The notes under the pieces: model-generated
Databases searched by the model: none
What the model was told of the DNA's origin: nothing
The model's input: only the letters and a program-made list of their open reading frames with translations
Source of the DNA: Teichococcus oryzae
GTDB lineage: Bacteria; Pseudomonadota; Alphaproteobacteria; Acetobacterales; Acetobacteraceae
Direction: 5' to 3'
Assembly: GCF_008386565.1 (NCBI RefSeq)
Contig: NZ_VUKA01000001.1
Span: forward strand, 868,001-932,000
Length of the DNA: 64,000 bases
Program-made: the position numbers and the translations under genes
Part shown: positions 16,406-23,896 of the stretch, in pieces
Layout: each line of letters starts with the position of its first letter
Position numbering within the stretch: position 1 is the first letter of the stretch

Positions 16406-17605
16406 TCAGCCGGAGTGGCTGCGGCGCGGCACGGCGCTGCCATGGGGCCGCTTGCCACGCCAGGCCGAGGCCCAGCCCGCCAGGGCAGCGGCGCTGAGCG
16501 GGCGGCTTACCGCATAGCCCTGCACATGGTCGGCCCCCGCCATGGCGGCCGCGCGCCAAAGGCGGCTGTCGGACACGCCCTCGGCGGTCACCGTCATGCG
16601 GCGGCGATGGGCGTGGCGGATCAGCCGCTCCACCTCCGCGCGCGCGCGCCGGCTGCCGGGCAGGGCGCCGACGAGGTGCCTGTCCAGCTTGATGCCGGCG
16701 AAGGGCAGTTCCATCAGGGCGGCGCGATCATCCTCCAGCCCCATGTCGTCGATCAGCACCGGCACGCCCGCCGCCTCAAGCCGGCGCAGCGCCCGCCGCA
16801 GGGCGGGGCGGTCGCGGACCGGGGTGGTTTCCGTCAGTTCCAGGATCAGGGCCGAGGCCGGGAAGCGCTGGCCGGCCATCATTCCCCGCAGCCAGGGCAG
16901 CACGTCGCGCTCCAGCAGCAGGGCAAGCGGCAGGTTGAGGCTGATGGAGGCGCCCAGCCGGGCCGGAGCCGTGGCCATCTCCCGGAAGGCGGCGCAGGCC
17001 ACGGCTTCGGTCAGGGCGCGGGCCTGGCCGCTGCTTTCCGCCAACGGGATGAACAGTTCCGGCCCGACCGGGGTGGTGGTGTGGCGGTGCCAGCGCGCCA
17101 GTCCCTCCAGCAGCACGGGGCGCCGGTCAGCGACCCGCAGGATGGGCTGGTACCGCACCATGAACTCGCCCCGGGCAAGGCCGGAAGCCAGCTCGGCGGG
17201 ATCGGTGAGGGGAAAAGGCATCGCCGTCGAGGCCATCGCCACCGGCTCCGGCAGGCTCAACGCGGCGGCGAGATCGGCGGCCCTGGGCAGCACCGCGTTG
17301 ATGCCGGCGATGGGCGGGCCATCCTCCAGCACCACAACGATACCGGCGGAGGAAAGCGGGTCGCGGGCGGTGGCCAGCAGGGCCGGCCAGCTCGATCCCG
17401 CGGCGGAAGGCTGGCAAACCAGCCGGCGGGGCCGGTCCCCCCCGAGCAGATGGTGCAACGCTTCCCGACCGGAGGCAACCCGCTGCGGCGCCAGACGGCC
17501 GAGGCCCATCATCGCGGCCTGCGCGGCGCTGACGATCGCCGGATCATCCGCCAGCAGCAGCGGCGGATCGGCCTCGTCCAGGTTCGGTGGAAAGCGGAAA
17601 GCCAT
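16406..17605 (-). CDS. EAL-domain c-di-GMP phosphodiesterase with degenerate receiver-like N-terminus
   Basis: A 399-residue protein. Residues ~1-140 look like a receiver fold (LLLADDPAIVSAAQAAM, IVVVLEDGPPIAG) without a clear phospho-Asp. Residues ~150-390 are an EAL domain. Most metal and substrate residues appear present: E in LLEGLARW, N in ISLNLPL, E in LELTETTP, DD in LIDDMG, K in IKLDRHLV, E in TAEGV, and QGY. The motifs are non-canonical (EGL for EAL, NLP for NxSP, DDMG for DDFG), so activity is uncertain. GGGGAGG is close before the ATG. It would lower c-di-GMP, or bind it as a sensor, in parallel with the GGDEF-EAL protein at 48-50 kb. Confidence 0.9.
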   Translation of the reverse strand: MAFRFPPNLDEADPPLLLADDPAIVSAAQAAMMGLGRLAPQRVASGREALHHLLGGDRPRRLVCQPSAAGSSWPALLATARDPLSSAGIVVVLEDGPPIAGINAVLPRAADLAAALSLPEPVAMASTAMPFPLTDPAELASGLARGEFMVRYQPILRVADRRPVLLEGLARWHRHTTTPVGPELFIPLAESSGQARALTEAVACAAFREMATAPARLGASISLNLPLALLLERDVLPWLRGMMAGQRFPASALILELTETTPVRDRPALRRALRRLEAAGVPVLIDDMGLEDDRAALMELPFAGIKLDRHLVGALPGSRRARAEVERLIRHAHRRRMTVTAEGVSDSRLWRAAAMAGADHVQGYAVSRPLSAAALAGWASAWRGKRPHGSAVPRRSHSG

Positions 17606-17681
17606 CTTCCTCCCCTTCGCGGTGAAGGCCAGGAAGATGTTAGTGGGGCATCGCGTAAAGTAAAGATATGGTTAAAATTGA

Positions 17682-17726
17682 GACGCCGTCCGGCCTTCTC
17701 CCCGAAGGGGAAGGCCGGACGGCGTC
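17682..17726 (-). terminator. Strong intrinsic terminator of secDF
   Basis: Perfect 17-bp inverted repeat (17682-17698 / 17710-17726, arm gacgccgtccggccttc) with an 11-base loop that can itself pair partly. On the minus strand it starts seven bases after the secF stop and is followed by a T-rich run (caattttaacc), as expected for a Rho-independent terminator. Confidence 0.85.
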
Positions 17727-17732
17727 CCCGTT

Positions 17733-18695
17733 TCAGGTGCCGGATGCGGCGCGGGTGGCCGGACTCGGCGCCTCGGTGCCGCGGCGCAGCCGGTTCTCGC
17801 CCAGGAACAGCAGGATCGGCGCGGCGATGAAGATCGAGGAGGTCGTGGTGGCGACAATGCCGAACACCATGGTCCAGGCAAAGCCGGCCAGGGTGTCGCC
17901 GCCGAACAGCGCCAGGGGAAGCGCCGACAGGAGCAGCGTCATCGAGGTGCCGAGGGTGCGGTTCAGCGTTTCGTTGATCGATTTGTCGATCAGCTCCCGC
18001 AACGGCATGGTCTTGTACCTGCGCAGGTTCTCGCGCATGCGGTCATAAACCACGACCTTGTCGTTCACCGAGAAGCCGATGATGGTCAGCACCGCCGCGA
18101 CGGTGGTGAGGCTGAACTCGATCCGGGTCACCGCCAGGAAGCCGATGACCTTGGTGGTTTCCAGCAGCAGCGTGGCAATGGCGCCCACCGCGAACTGCCA
18201 TTCGAAGCGGAACCAGATATAGGCCATCATCGCCAGCATCGAGAGGCCGAGGGCGATCATGCTGCCGGTGAACAGCTCGTCGCTGACCCGGTTGCCGACC
18301 GCCTCCGTGCGCAGCAGGCGCGCGCCGGGCGACACCTGCTCCAGCGTGGCACGGACCTGGTTCACCGCGACCTGCGTCGCCGCCTCGTCGCCCTGCACCG
18401 GCAGGCGCACCAGCACGGTGGAGGCATCGCCGAATTCCTGCACCCCGGCCTCGCCGAGGCCGAGGTCACCGATGCCCGTGCGGATGGCCCCGAGATCGGC
18501 CGGCTGCGCGGTGCGCACCTCCATCAGGATGCCGCCGCGGAAGTCGATGCCCTTTTCCAGGCCCGGATAAAAGGCCAGCACCACGGACAGCACGGACAGG
18601 ATGACGGAAAAGGCGAGGCCGAGCTTGCGGCCCTTCATGAAGGGGATGGTGGTGTCGTCCGGCACCAGCCGGAACAGGGGACGGGCGAGGAACAT
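17733..18695 (-). CDS. secF: Protein-export membrane protein SecF
   Basis: Partner of SecD in proton-driven late-stage protein translocation through SecYEG. The 320-residue product has the N-terminal helix (LGLAFSVILSVLSVVLAFYP), the IDFRGG block, a periplasmic domain, and five C-terminal helices. Those carry TIIGFSVNDKVVVYDRMREN and LNRTLGTSMTLLLSALPLALFGG. It follows secD after 15 bases and ends at a strong terminator, giving a clean two-gene operon. No yajC is in view upstream of secD. Confidence 0.97.
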   Translation of the reverse strand: MFLARPLFRLVPDDTTIPFMKGRKLGLAFSVILSVLSVVLAFYPGLEKGIDFRGGILMEVRTAQPADLGAIRTGIGDLGLGEAGVQEFGDASTVLVRLPVQGDEAATQVAVNQVRATLEQVSPGARLLRTEAVGNRVSDELFTGSMIALGLSMLAMMAYIWFRFEWQFAVGAIATLLLETTKVIGFLAVTRIEFSLTTVAAVLTIIGFSVNDKVVVYDRMRENLRRYKTMPLRELIDKSINETLNRTLGTSMTLLLSALPLALFGGDTLAGFAWTMVFGIVATTTSSIFIAAPILLFLGENRLRRGTEAPSPATRAASGT

Positions 18696-18710
18696 GGTTG
18701 TGGCTTCCTC

Positions 18711-20300
18711 TCAGACCGGCAGCAGCTTGGGCCGGCGGCGGCGGTACCAGCCCGCGACAAACAGCCGCACCAGGGTCGTCGCCGTCCACATCTGCACGAT
18801 GGTGCCGATGGCGACCGTGACGGCGAAGCCGCGCACCGGGCCGGAGCCCAGCGCGTAAAGGCAGGCCATGGCGATCAGGTTGGTCAGGTTGCTGTCCAGG
18901 ATGGTGCCGGACGCCTTGGTGAAGCCCGCTTCCAGCGCGCTGGCCGGTGGCCGGCCCAGCCGGGTTTCCTCGCGGATGCGTTCATTGATCAGGATGTTGG
19001 CGTCGAGCGCGGTGCCCAGCGTCAGCACCACCCCGGCGATGCCGGGCAAGGTGATGGTGGCCTGCATGACGGACAGCGCCGCGAACATCAGCAGCAGATT
19101 GACGAACAGGGCGATGTTGGCGAACCAGCCGAACAGCCCATAGGCCAGCCCCATATACAGGAACACGAAGGCGGCGCCGACCGTGAGCGAGATCAGCCCC
19201 GCGCGGATGGCATCCGCGCCCAGCTCGGGCCCGACCGTCCGCTCCTCCACCACCGTCAGCGGCGCGGGCAGGGCGCCGGCGCGCAGCAGCACCGCGAGGT
19301 CGTTGGCCGAGGCGGCGTTGAAGCTGCCGCTGATCTGGCCCTGGCCTCCGGTGATCGGCTCGCGGATTACGGGAGCGGTGATGACCTTGTTGTCCAGCAC
19401 CACGGCGAAGGGGCGGCCGACATTCTGCCGCGTGATGTCGGCGAAGCGGCGCGTGCCGACGGAATCAAAGGAAAAGTTCACCACCCATTCGCCGGTCTGC
19501 CCGTTCTGCCCGGCCCGGGCATCGGACAGGTTGGCGCCGTCCACCTCGATGCGGCGCCGCACAGGGTAGCGCTGGCCGGGCGTGTCGCCTTCCAGGAACT
19601 CGACGCCCGGCGGCGGCGCGGCGGCCTGCGGGTTCGCCGTTTCGTCCAGCAGACGGAAGGTCATGCGGGCGGTGCGGCCGAGCAATTCCTTGATCCGGTT
19701 CGGGTCCTCGACGCCGGGCAGCTGCACCAGGATGCGGCTTTGTCCCTGGCGGGCGATCAGCGCTTCCGAGGTGCCGGTCTCGTCGATGCGGCGGCGGACG
19801 ATCTCCAGCGATTGCTCCACCGCGCTGCTGGCGCGGGCGCGGAGCGCGGCGTCGCTCAACGCCATGGTCACCGTGCCGTCCTCGGCAGCGGACACCGTGA
19901 TGTCGGCGGTGGCGCCCGCGGGGGTGGCCGCGTCGCCGGGACTGGCCATCTCGCGCAGCGCGGCAACCGCGGCCGGCACCTGGGCCGGGTCCCGCACCCG
20001 CAGCGTCAGGCGCTCATTGGCCGGGTCGGCGGCCAGGTTCAGATAGCCGATATTGCCCTGGCGCAGCCGCGTGCGGGCGCCATCGGCCAGGCTTTCCAGC
20101 CGCTCGCGCACCACGGCGGCGAGATCGACCTCCAGCAGCAGGTAGGACCCGCCGCGCAGGTCGAGGCCCAGGGAAACCTGTCGGGCCGGCAGCCAGGACG
20201 GGATGCTGGCACGTGGAAACAGGTTGGGCAGGCAGAGCAGCGCACCCAACAGGATGACGCCGAGAATTGCGGCGACCTTCCACCGCGCGAAATACAGCAT
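18711..20300 (-). CDS. secD: Protein-export membrane protein SecD
   Basis: Large subunit of the SecDF motor, 529 residues, a normal length. It has an N-terminal helix (VAAILGVILLGALLCLPNLF), the LGLDLRGGSYLLLEVD block, and P1 head and base periplasmic domains. Six C-terminal helices follow, with GVVLTLGTALDANILINERIR. It is first in a secD-secF pair and diverges from the Gfo/Idh oxidoreductase gene across a 130-base gap. I could not identify a specific regulatory motif in that gap. Confidence 0.97.
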   Translation of the reverse strand: MLYFARWKVAAILGVILLGALLCLPNLFPRASIPSWLPARQVSLGLDLRGGSYLLLEVDLAAVVRERLESLADGARTRLRQGNIGYLNLAADPANERLTLRVRDPAQVPAAVAALREMASPGDAATPAGATADITVSAAEDGTVTMALSDAALRARASSAVEQSLEIVRRRIDETGTSEALIARQGQSRILVQLPGVEDPNRIKELLGRTARMTFRLLDETANPQAAAPPPGVEFLEGDTPGQRYPVRRRIEVDGANLSDARAGQNGQTGEWVVNFSFDSVGTRRFADITRQNVGRPFAVVLDNKVITAPVIREPITGGQGQISGSFNAASANDLAVLLRAGALPAPLTVVEERTVGPELGADAIRAGLISLTVGAAFVFLYMGLAYGLFGWFANIALFVNLLLMFAALSVMQATITLPGIAGVVLTLGTALDANILINERIREETRLGRPPASALEAGFTKASGTILDSNLTNLIAMACLYALGSGPVRGFAVTVAIGTIVQMWTATTLVRLFVAGWYRRRRPKLLPV

Positions 20301-20430
20301 GGCCGCAAAGGACCCCCAAGCTTAAGGGTGCGGAAAATGCTGGCTGGGCGGGCCGGATGCAACCCACCATGCGCATCGCGCCACACTCTGCTACACGCGC
20401 CGCCGGATCGAACAAGCAAAGAGGTGGGCC

Positions 20431-21405
20431 ATGCGGCTGAAGCTGGGCATCCTGGGCGCCGGGCATTTCGGGCGTTTCCATGCCCTTAAGGCGGGCAAGG
20501 CGGCGCGCTTGGAATTCCTGGGCCTGGCTGACGCCGATCCTGCCCGCGCGGCTGCGGTGGCCGCTGAGGCCGGCTGCCGCGTTTGGGAGGCCGCCGCGCT
20601 GATGCGGGAAGCCGATGCGGTGATCATCGCCGCGCCCACCGCCTTCCACCATGAGCTGGCCAGCGCCGCCATCGCCGCGGGCTGCCATGTGTTCGTGGAG
20701 AAGCCCGTCGCCGCGACCCTGGCGGAAGCCGATGCGCTGGTGGCCGCCGCCGCCGCCGCCGGCCGCGTGCTGCAGGTCGGGCATATCGAGCGCTTTTCCG
20801 CCGGCATGGCGACGCTACGCGGCAGCAAGGGCATCGGCCGCCCGCTCTACATGGAGGCGGTGCGCATCGCGCCGTTCCGGCCGCGCAGCCTCGACGTCAC
20901 CGTGATCCTGGACCTGATGATCCACGATCTCGACCTGGTGATCGGCCTCGCCGGATCGGAGCTGGTGGGGGTGGAGGCGGCGGGAACCCGGGTGGTGTCG
21001 GAAAAGGTGGACATCGCCAATGCCCGGCTGCGCTTCGCCAACGGGGCACAGGCCACGGTCACCGCGAGCCGGGCCAGCCTGAAGATGGAGCGCCGCCTGC
21101 GCGCCTTCGGCACGGAAGGCTATGCCAGCCTGGATTTCCTGGCGCGCGAGATGAAGCTGGTCCGCAAGGGCGGGGAGGGCATTCCGCTGGAGCAGATTCC
21201 CGGCCACGGCATCGAAACCACCTCCTGGACCGAGCACGACAATCTGGAAGCCGAGCAGGCGGCCTTTGTCGCGGCCTGCCTGGATGGCCGCCCACCTCAT
21301 GCGCTGCCGGTGGCGGCGGATGGTGTGGCGGGCCGGGCCGCGCTTGATGCGGCCCTGAGGGTGGAAGCCGCCGTGGCGGCCGCGCTGCGGACGGCGCTGG
21401 GCTGA
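20431..21405 (+). CDS. Gfo/Idh/MocA family NAD(P)-dependent oxidoreductase
   Basis: A 324-residue two-domain dehydrogenase. The Rossmann start is LGILGAGHFGRFHALKAGKA, and the conserved Lys motif is VFVEKPVAATLAEAD. The C-terminal substrate domain includes LDVTVILDLMIHDLDLVIGL, in which the IHDLD stretch is the usual MocA catalytic-site region. It probably oxidises a sugar or cyclitol, or reduces biliverdin-like or UDP-sugar substrates; the family is too broad to say which. GAGG is six bases before the ATG. It is a single gene divergent from secD. Confidence 0.92.
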   Translation: MRLKLGILGAGHFGRFHALKAGKAARLEFLGLADADPARAAAVAAEAGCRVWEAAALMREADAVIIAAPTAFHHELASAAIAAGCHVFVEKPVAATLAEADALVAAAAAAGRVLQVGHIERFSAGMATLRGSKGIGRPLYMEAVRIAPFRPRSLDVTVILDLMIHDLDLVIGLAGSELVGVEAAGTRVVSEKVDIANARLRFANGAQATVTASRASLKMERRLRAFGTEGYASLDFLAREMKLVRKGGEGIPLEQIPGHGIETTSWTEHDNLEAEQAAFVAACLDGRPPHALPVAADGVAGRAALDAALRVEAAVAAALRTALG

Positions 21406-21425
21406 TCCGCCCGGCCGGTGGGCCC

Positions 21426-21442
21426 GGGGGAGCAACTCCCCC
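21426..21442 (+). terminator. Possible terminator hairpin between convergent genes
   Basis: Seven-base perfect stem (gggggag / ctccccc) with loop caa, 20 bases after the oxidoreductase stop and 12 before the end of the glycine-zipper gene. There is no T-run on either strand. Confidence 0.35.
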
Positions 21443-21454
21443 AGGCGGTCTGGC

Positions 21455-21724
21455 TTACCAGCGCCCCCGGCCGCGCGGCGGCGGGTTGTAGGAATTGCGC
21501 TGCGACTGGTCGTAAAGGTAACCCGCGCCCGCGCCCGCGCCGGCGCCAAGCAGCGCGCCGAGGCCGGCATTGCCGCTGAACGAGCCGACAACACCGCCCA
21601 GGGCAGCGCCGCCGGCAGTGCCGCCGACAATGCTGCGGGTTTGCGGGTTCATGCCACCCGGCGCACAAGCGCCCAGGGACAGCACGGCCAGAAGAGGCAG
21701 GGCGAGGCGGACATGCTGGATCAT
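21455..21724 (-). CDS. Glycine-zipper outer-membrane lipoprotein (17-kDa-antigen-like)
   Basis: An 89-residue precursor. The leader ends in LAVLSLGAC, a lipobox whose Cys would be acylated. The mature part contains a Gly-zipper array (GGTAGGAALGGVVGSFSGNA, then LGALLGAGAGAGAGYLY), which tends to insert or oligomerise in membranes, and an Arg/Pro tail (YNPPPRGRGRW). The ATG has AGGAG seven bases upstream. It lies 16 bases downstream of the Rap1a/Tai-type gene on the same strand, so the two probably share a transcript. The exact role is unknown; envelope stress or integrity is likely. Confidence 0.8.
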   Translation of the reverse strand: MIQHVRLALPLLAVLSLGACAPGGMNPQTRSIVGGTAGGAALGGVVGSFSGNAGLGALLGAGAGAGAGYLYDQSQRNSYNPPPRGRGRW

Positions 21725-21740
21725 GCTCGTGCTCCTCATC

Positions 21741-22166
21741 TCAGCGGCGGCCGCGCGGGGCGGTGCCCGTCGGGCAGGGATAGGTGGCTTGGGCCCAGCG
21801 GAACAGCCCGTCGATGGGCGATTCATTGGCATGCTGCGGGTTCTGGCGCACCCAGGCCGCGAAGCCGAGGCCGGATTCGGCGATGGTCGGCGGCGGGCTC
21901 GGCAGGCAGAACATGGGCCGGCGCGAGGAGTTGGGCGGGTTCAGCGCCGCGTGGAATTGCCCGGCCGACGTCATGTAGCCCTGGCAATAGGCGATGGATT
22001 CGAGCCGGCGGGGATTGTCCGGCGCCGGATCGCACAGGGCTGCGAGGTCACCGGCGCTGTTGGCATGGGTGATGATGGCGCCAGGGGCCGTGGCGGGTGC
22101 CGTTTGCGCCAGGGCCGGCGCGGCGGCCAGGGCGGCAAGCGCCGCCGCCAAGGGGAATATCCGCAT
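21741..22166 (-). CDS. Secreted Rap1a/Tai-like four-cysteine protein
   Basis: A 141-residue precursor with a Sec leader (cleavage near ALA-QT). Four Cys (C45, C61, C87, C131) sit in the pattern LAALCDP, YCQGYMTSAG, FCLPSPPP and TYPCP. That matches the Rap1a/Tai fold, originally described for Serratia immunity proteins against type VI amidase effectors. Most members in alphaproteobacteria stand alone, so immunity is not implied. No effector gene is beside it. It is followed by the glycine-zipper lipoprotein gene; both would be in the periplasm or envelope. Confidence 0.75.
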   Translation of the reverse strand: MRIFPLAAALAALAAAPALAQTAPATAPGAIITHANSAGDLAALCDPAPDNPRRLESIAYCQGYMTSAGQFHAALNPPNSSRRPMFCLPSPPPTIAESGLGFAAWVRQNPQHANESPIDGLFRWAQATYPCPTGTAPRGRR

Positions 22167-22319
22167 CTAGATTTGTTCCTTGCGGTTATCGGAGCCACCG
22201 GCCGGTTGGACCGAAAGGCCAGGCTTCCGGTGGCACGGAGGGGATGCCCCGGCGCCGGCGCCGCGGCAAGCCGTTTCATCAAGCCTTCACGCCGCCAATG
22301 GTTTCCGGCGCGAAGAAGG

Positions 22320-22346
22320 GCCCGGCCGCAAAATGCCGGACCGGGC
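22320..22346 (-). terminator. Possible terminator after the TRIC-channel gene
   Basis: On the minus strand, a six-base stem gcccgg/ccgggc is extended by CCG/CGG with one bulged T and an AT-rich loop. It is followed by ccttctt. It lies 36 bases past the stop codon. The T-run is poor. Confidence 0.35.
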
Positions 22347-22381
22347 GGGGTGGGCCGGGACCGGGACGCCGCCCCGCCGGC

Positions 22382-23017
22382 CTATTCCCAGCGGTGCTGG
22401 TAGGAGAAGATCGGCAGCCTCCAGCCCCCCCAGATCGCCAGCAGGCGCAGAGTCAGGCCTGCGGCGAAACTGACCGCGGTGTTCAGGTCGGTATCGACGC
22501 CAAGCGCGTGGAGCCCCAGGAAAAGGCCGCAAACGGCGAGCGAGACGCTGGCGTAAAGCTCGCGCCGGAACACCACCGGAACCTGGTTGCACAGGACGTC
22601 GCGCAGGATGCCGCCGCAGATGCCGGTGATCATGCCCGACATGATGATGACGATGGTGGGATAGCCCATCCCCAGCGCGACATTGCTGCCGATCAGCGAG
22701 AACGCCACTAGTCCCATCGAATCAAGCACCAAGAAAAGGCGCTTCAGATTGTGCATGAAGGAGGCGATGACGGTGGTCAGCAGACCCGCGGAGATCACCA
22801 GGTAGACATATTCCGGATGCTGGGTCCAGCCGATGGGAAATCGGCCAAGGATCAGGTCCCGGATGGTGCCGCCGCCCAGCGCCGTGACAAAGGCGATGAC
22901 GGCAACGCCGAAGATGTCCATGTTGCGCCGCCCGGCCGCGAGCGCGCCGGACATCGCCTCGGCGGTGATGGCGATCAGGTAGATGCCGAACAGGGCGGTT
23001 TCCGAGGAATAATACAT
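22382..23017 (-). CDS. TRIC/UPF0126 family membrane channel protein (YicG-like)
   Basis: A 211-residue inner-membrane protein made of two UPF0126 repeats, about seven helices. Each repeat carries the glycine-rich kink: VTALGGGTIRDLILGRFPIGW in the first and ITGICGGILRDVLCNQVP in the second, both with the GG..RD core. Bacterial members form trimeric K+-permeable channels; some have been suggested to move glycine. GGAG is eight bases before the ATG. The gene sits directly behind a tandem glycine riboswitch, which is strong context for a glycine-linked role here. A 7-bp hairpin lies between aptamer and start codon. Confidence 0.92.
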   Translation of the reverse strand: MYYSSETALFGIYLIAITAEAMSGALAAGRRNMDIFGVAVIAFVTALGGGTIRDLILGRFPIGWTQHPEYVYLVISAGLLTTVIASFMHNLKRLFLVLDSMGLVAFSLIGSNVALGMGYPTIVIIMSGMITGICGGILRDVLCNQVPVVFRRELYASVSLAVCGLFLGLHALGVDTDLNTAVSFAAGLTLRLLAIWGGWRLPIFSYQHRWE

Positions 23018-23038
23018 GGAAGAGGCTCCGGATGGGGG

Positions 23039-23066
23039 CCGGGATCCGCGTCGCCGCAAATCCCGG
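23039..23066 (-). promoter_or_regulatory. Candidate expression-platform hairpin of the glycine riboswitch
   Basis: Perfect 7-bp stem (ccgggat / atcccgg) with a 14-base loop, lying between the second aptamer and the ribosome-binding site of the channel gene. It has no T-run, so control of translation is more likely than intrinsic termination. The alternative pairing partner is not proven. Confidence 0.4.
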
Positions 23067-23069
23067 TGT

Positions 23070-23270
23070 GCCTCTCCCGCTGTCCTTTTACCTGAGAGTT
23101 TCAGCCCCTTGAGGAGCCTGCCCCTTCGGTGGGCCGGGATGCGCTGAACCTGGCGCTCCGGCCTCTCTCCAGACGGCACATGACCTCTCCGCGGTTCAGC
23201 ATGCCTGAGCGATTATGGGAGTTTGCGCCTTCGGCGGAGGCAAGTGCCTCTCTCTCCCGCGGAGTCTGTC
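23070..23270 (-). promoter_or_regulatory. Tandem (two-aptamer) glycine riboswitch
   Basis: On the minus strand the 5' aptamer (~23270-23181) reads gcgggagagag, cgccgaaggcgcaa, gctcaggca, ccgcggagagg. The 3' aptamer (~23176-23070) reads gtctggagagagg, caccgaaggggcag, actctcaggtaaaaggacag, cgggagagg. Both carry the conserved core of the glycine class: the GGAGAG start, the CCGAAGG-GCAA loop, and the CTCAGG (-AAAAGGACAG) end. The two aptamers are joined by a short linker, as in cooperative tandem forms. The element lies about 50 bases before the start codon of the TRIC/UPF0126 channel gene, which it is expected to switch on when glycine is high. Confidence 0.9.
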
Positions 23271-23422
23271 GGGCTTATCGGAGGGAGGCTGCCTGTCTGT
23301 CAATCGCCAGTGCCGATCCGGCAAGCTTAGCGGGAGCAATCATAAGGAGATTAAGCTTACCAAAAAAGCAACTTATGAGTAAAATATAGCCCAGGTTTTC
23401 ATTCCTGGGGGGGATTTGTGGG
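23271..23422. other. AT-rich intergenic promoter region
   Basis: About 150 bases between the riboswitch and the lipoprotein gene, markedly richer in A/T than the rest of the window, especially around 23335-23400 (ttaagcttaccaaaaaagca). The promoters for the riboswitch transcript (leftward) and the lipoprotein (rightward) must lie here. No clear sigma-70 pair could be fixed with confidence. Confidence 0.45.
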
Positions 23423-23833
23423 ATGCGTGGGCTTGCGGTGGTGCTGATGGCGCTTGCGCTCGGTGGATGCGCAAAAAGTGCGGCCATCAACTTCGTGAAT
23501 GGCCAGCCCTTCCTGATGGGAGACGAGAATTGTGCGAGGTATCGCGCGGTCAGCCCTGAGGTGGTGCAGTGCTTCACCTCCGACGACCGGCCGGTTGAAC
23601 TGAGGCGTGCCCTCAATCAGCAGGAAATGCAGTTCGTGCTCATGCGGCAGCAGATGCATGCGCAGGAGATGCAGAGCCTGAGCCAGTCCATCCAGCAGGC
23701 CGGAGCTTCCTTCAGCCAGGGTCCGCAGGTTCCATACAACTACGTCGCCCCTCAGGTGATGCCCATCGCCCGGCCGGGCGGCAACCAGATCCGCTGCATC
23801 AATGCCGGGATCTACGCCAACTGCCGATATTGA
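23423..23833 (+). CDS. Small lipoprotein of unknown function
   Basis: A 136-residue precursor. The leader MRGLAVVLMALALGGC ends in a good lipobox (LGGC). The mature protein has a central Gln/Met-rich helical stretch (RALNQQEMQFVLMRQQMHAQ and on) that could form a coiled coil. Cysteines lie in DENCARY, VQCFTSD, RCINAG and ANCRY. A G-rich stretch (gggggggatttgtggg) precedes the ATG. The upstream DNA is unusually AT-rich for this window. No family recognised; it is probably an envelope protein. Confidence 0.78.
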   Translation: MRGLAVVLMALALGGCAKSAAINFVNGQPFLMGDENCARYRAVSPEVVQCFTSDDRPVELRRALNQQEMQFVLMRQQMHAQEMQSLSQSIQQAGASFSQGPQVPYNYVAPQVMPIARPGGNQIRCINAGIYANCRY

Positions 23834-23871
23834 GGCCGCGCTCTCCTTTCCAAGGAAATAGCGGCCCTGGG

Positions 23872-23889
23872 GCCCGGCCTTTGCCGGGC
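23872..23889. terminator. Hairpin between convergent lipoprotein and treY genes
   Basis: Seven-base perfect stem (gcccggc / gccgggc) with loop cttt, ending eight bases before the treY stop. It could stop transcripts from both sides but has no T-run. Confidence 0.4.
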
Positions 23890-23896
23890 TGGCGCC

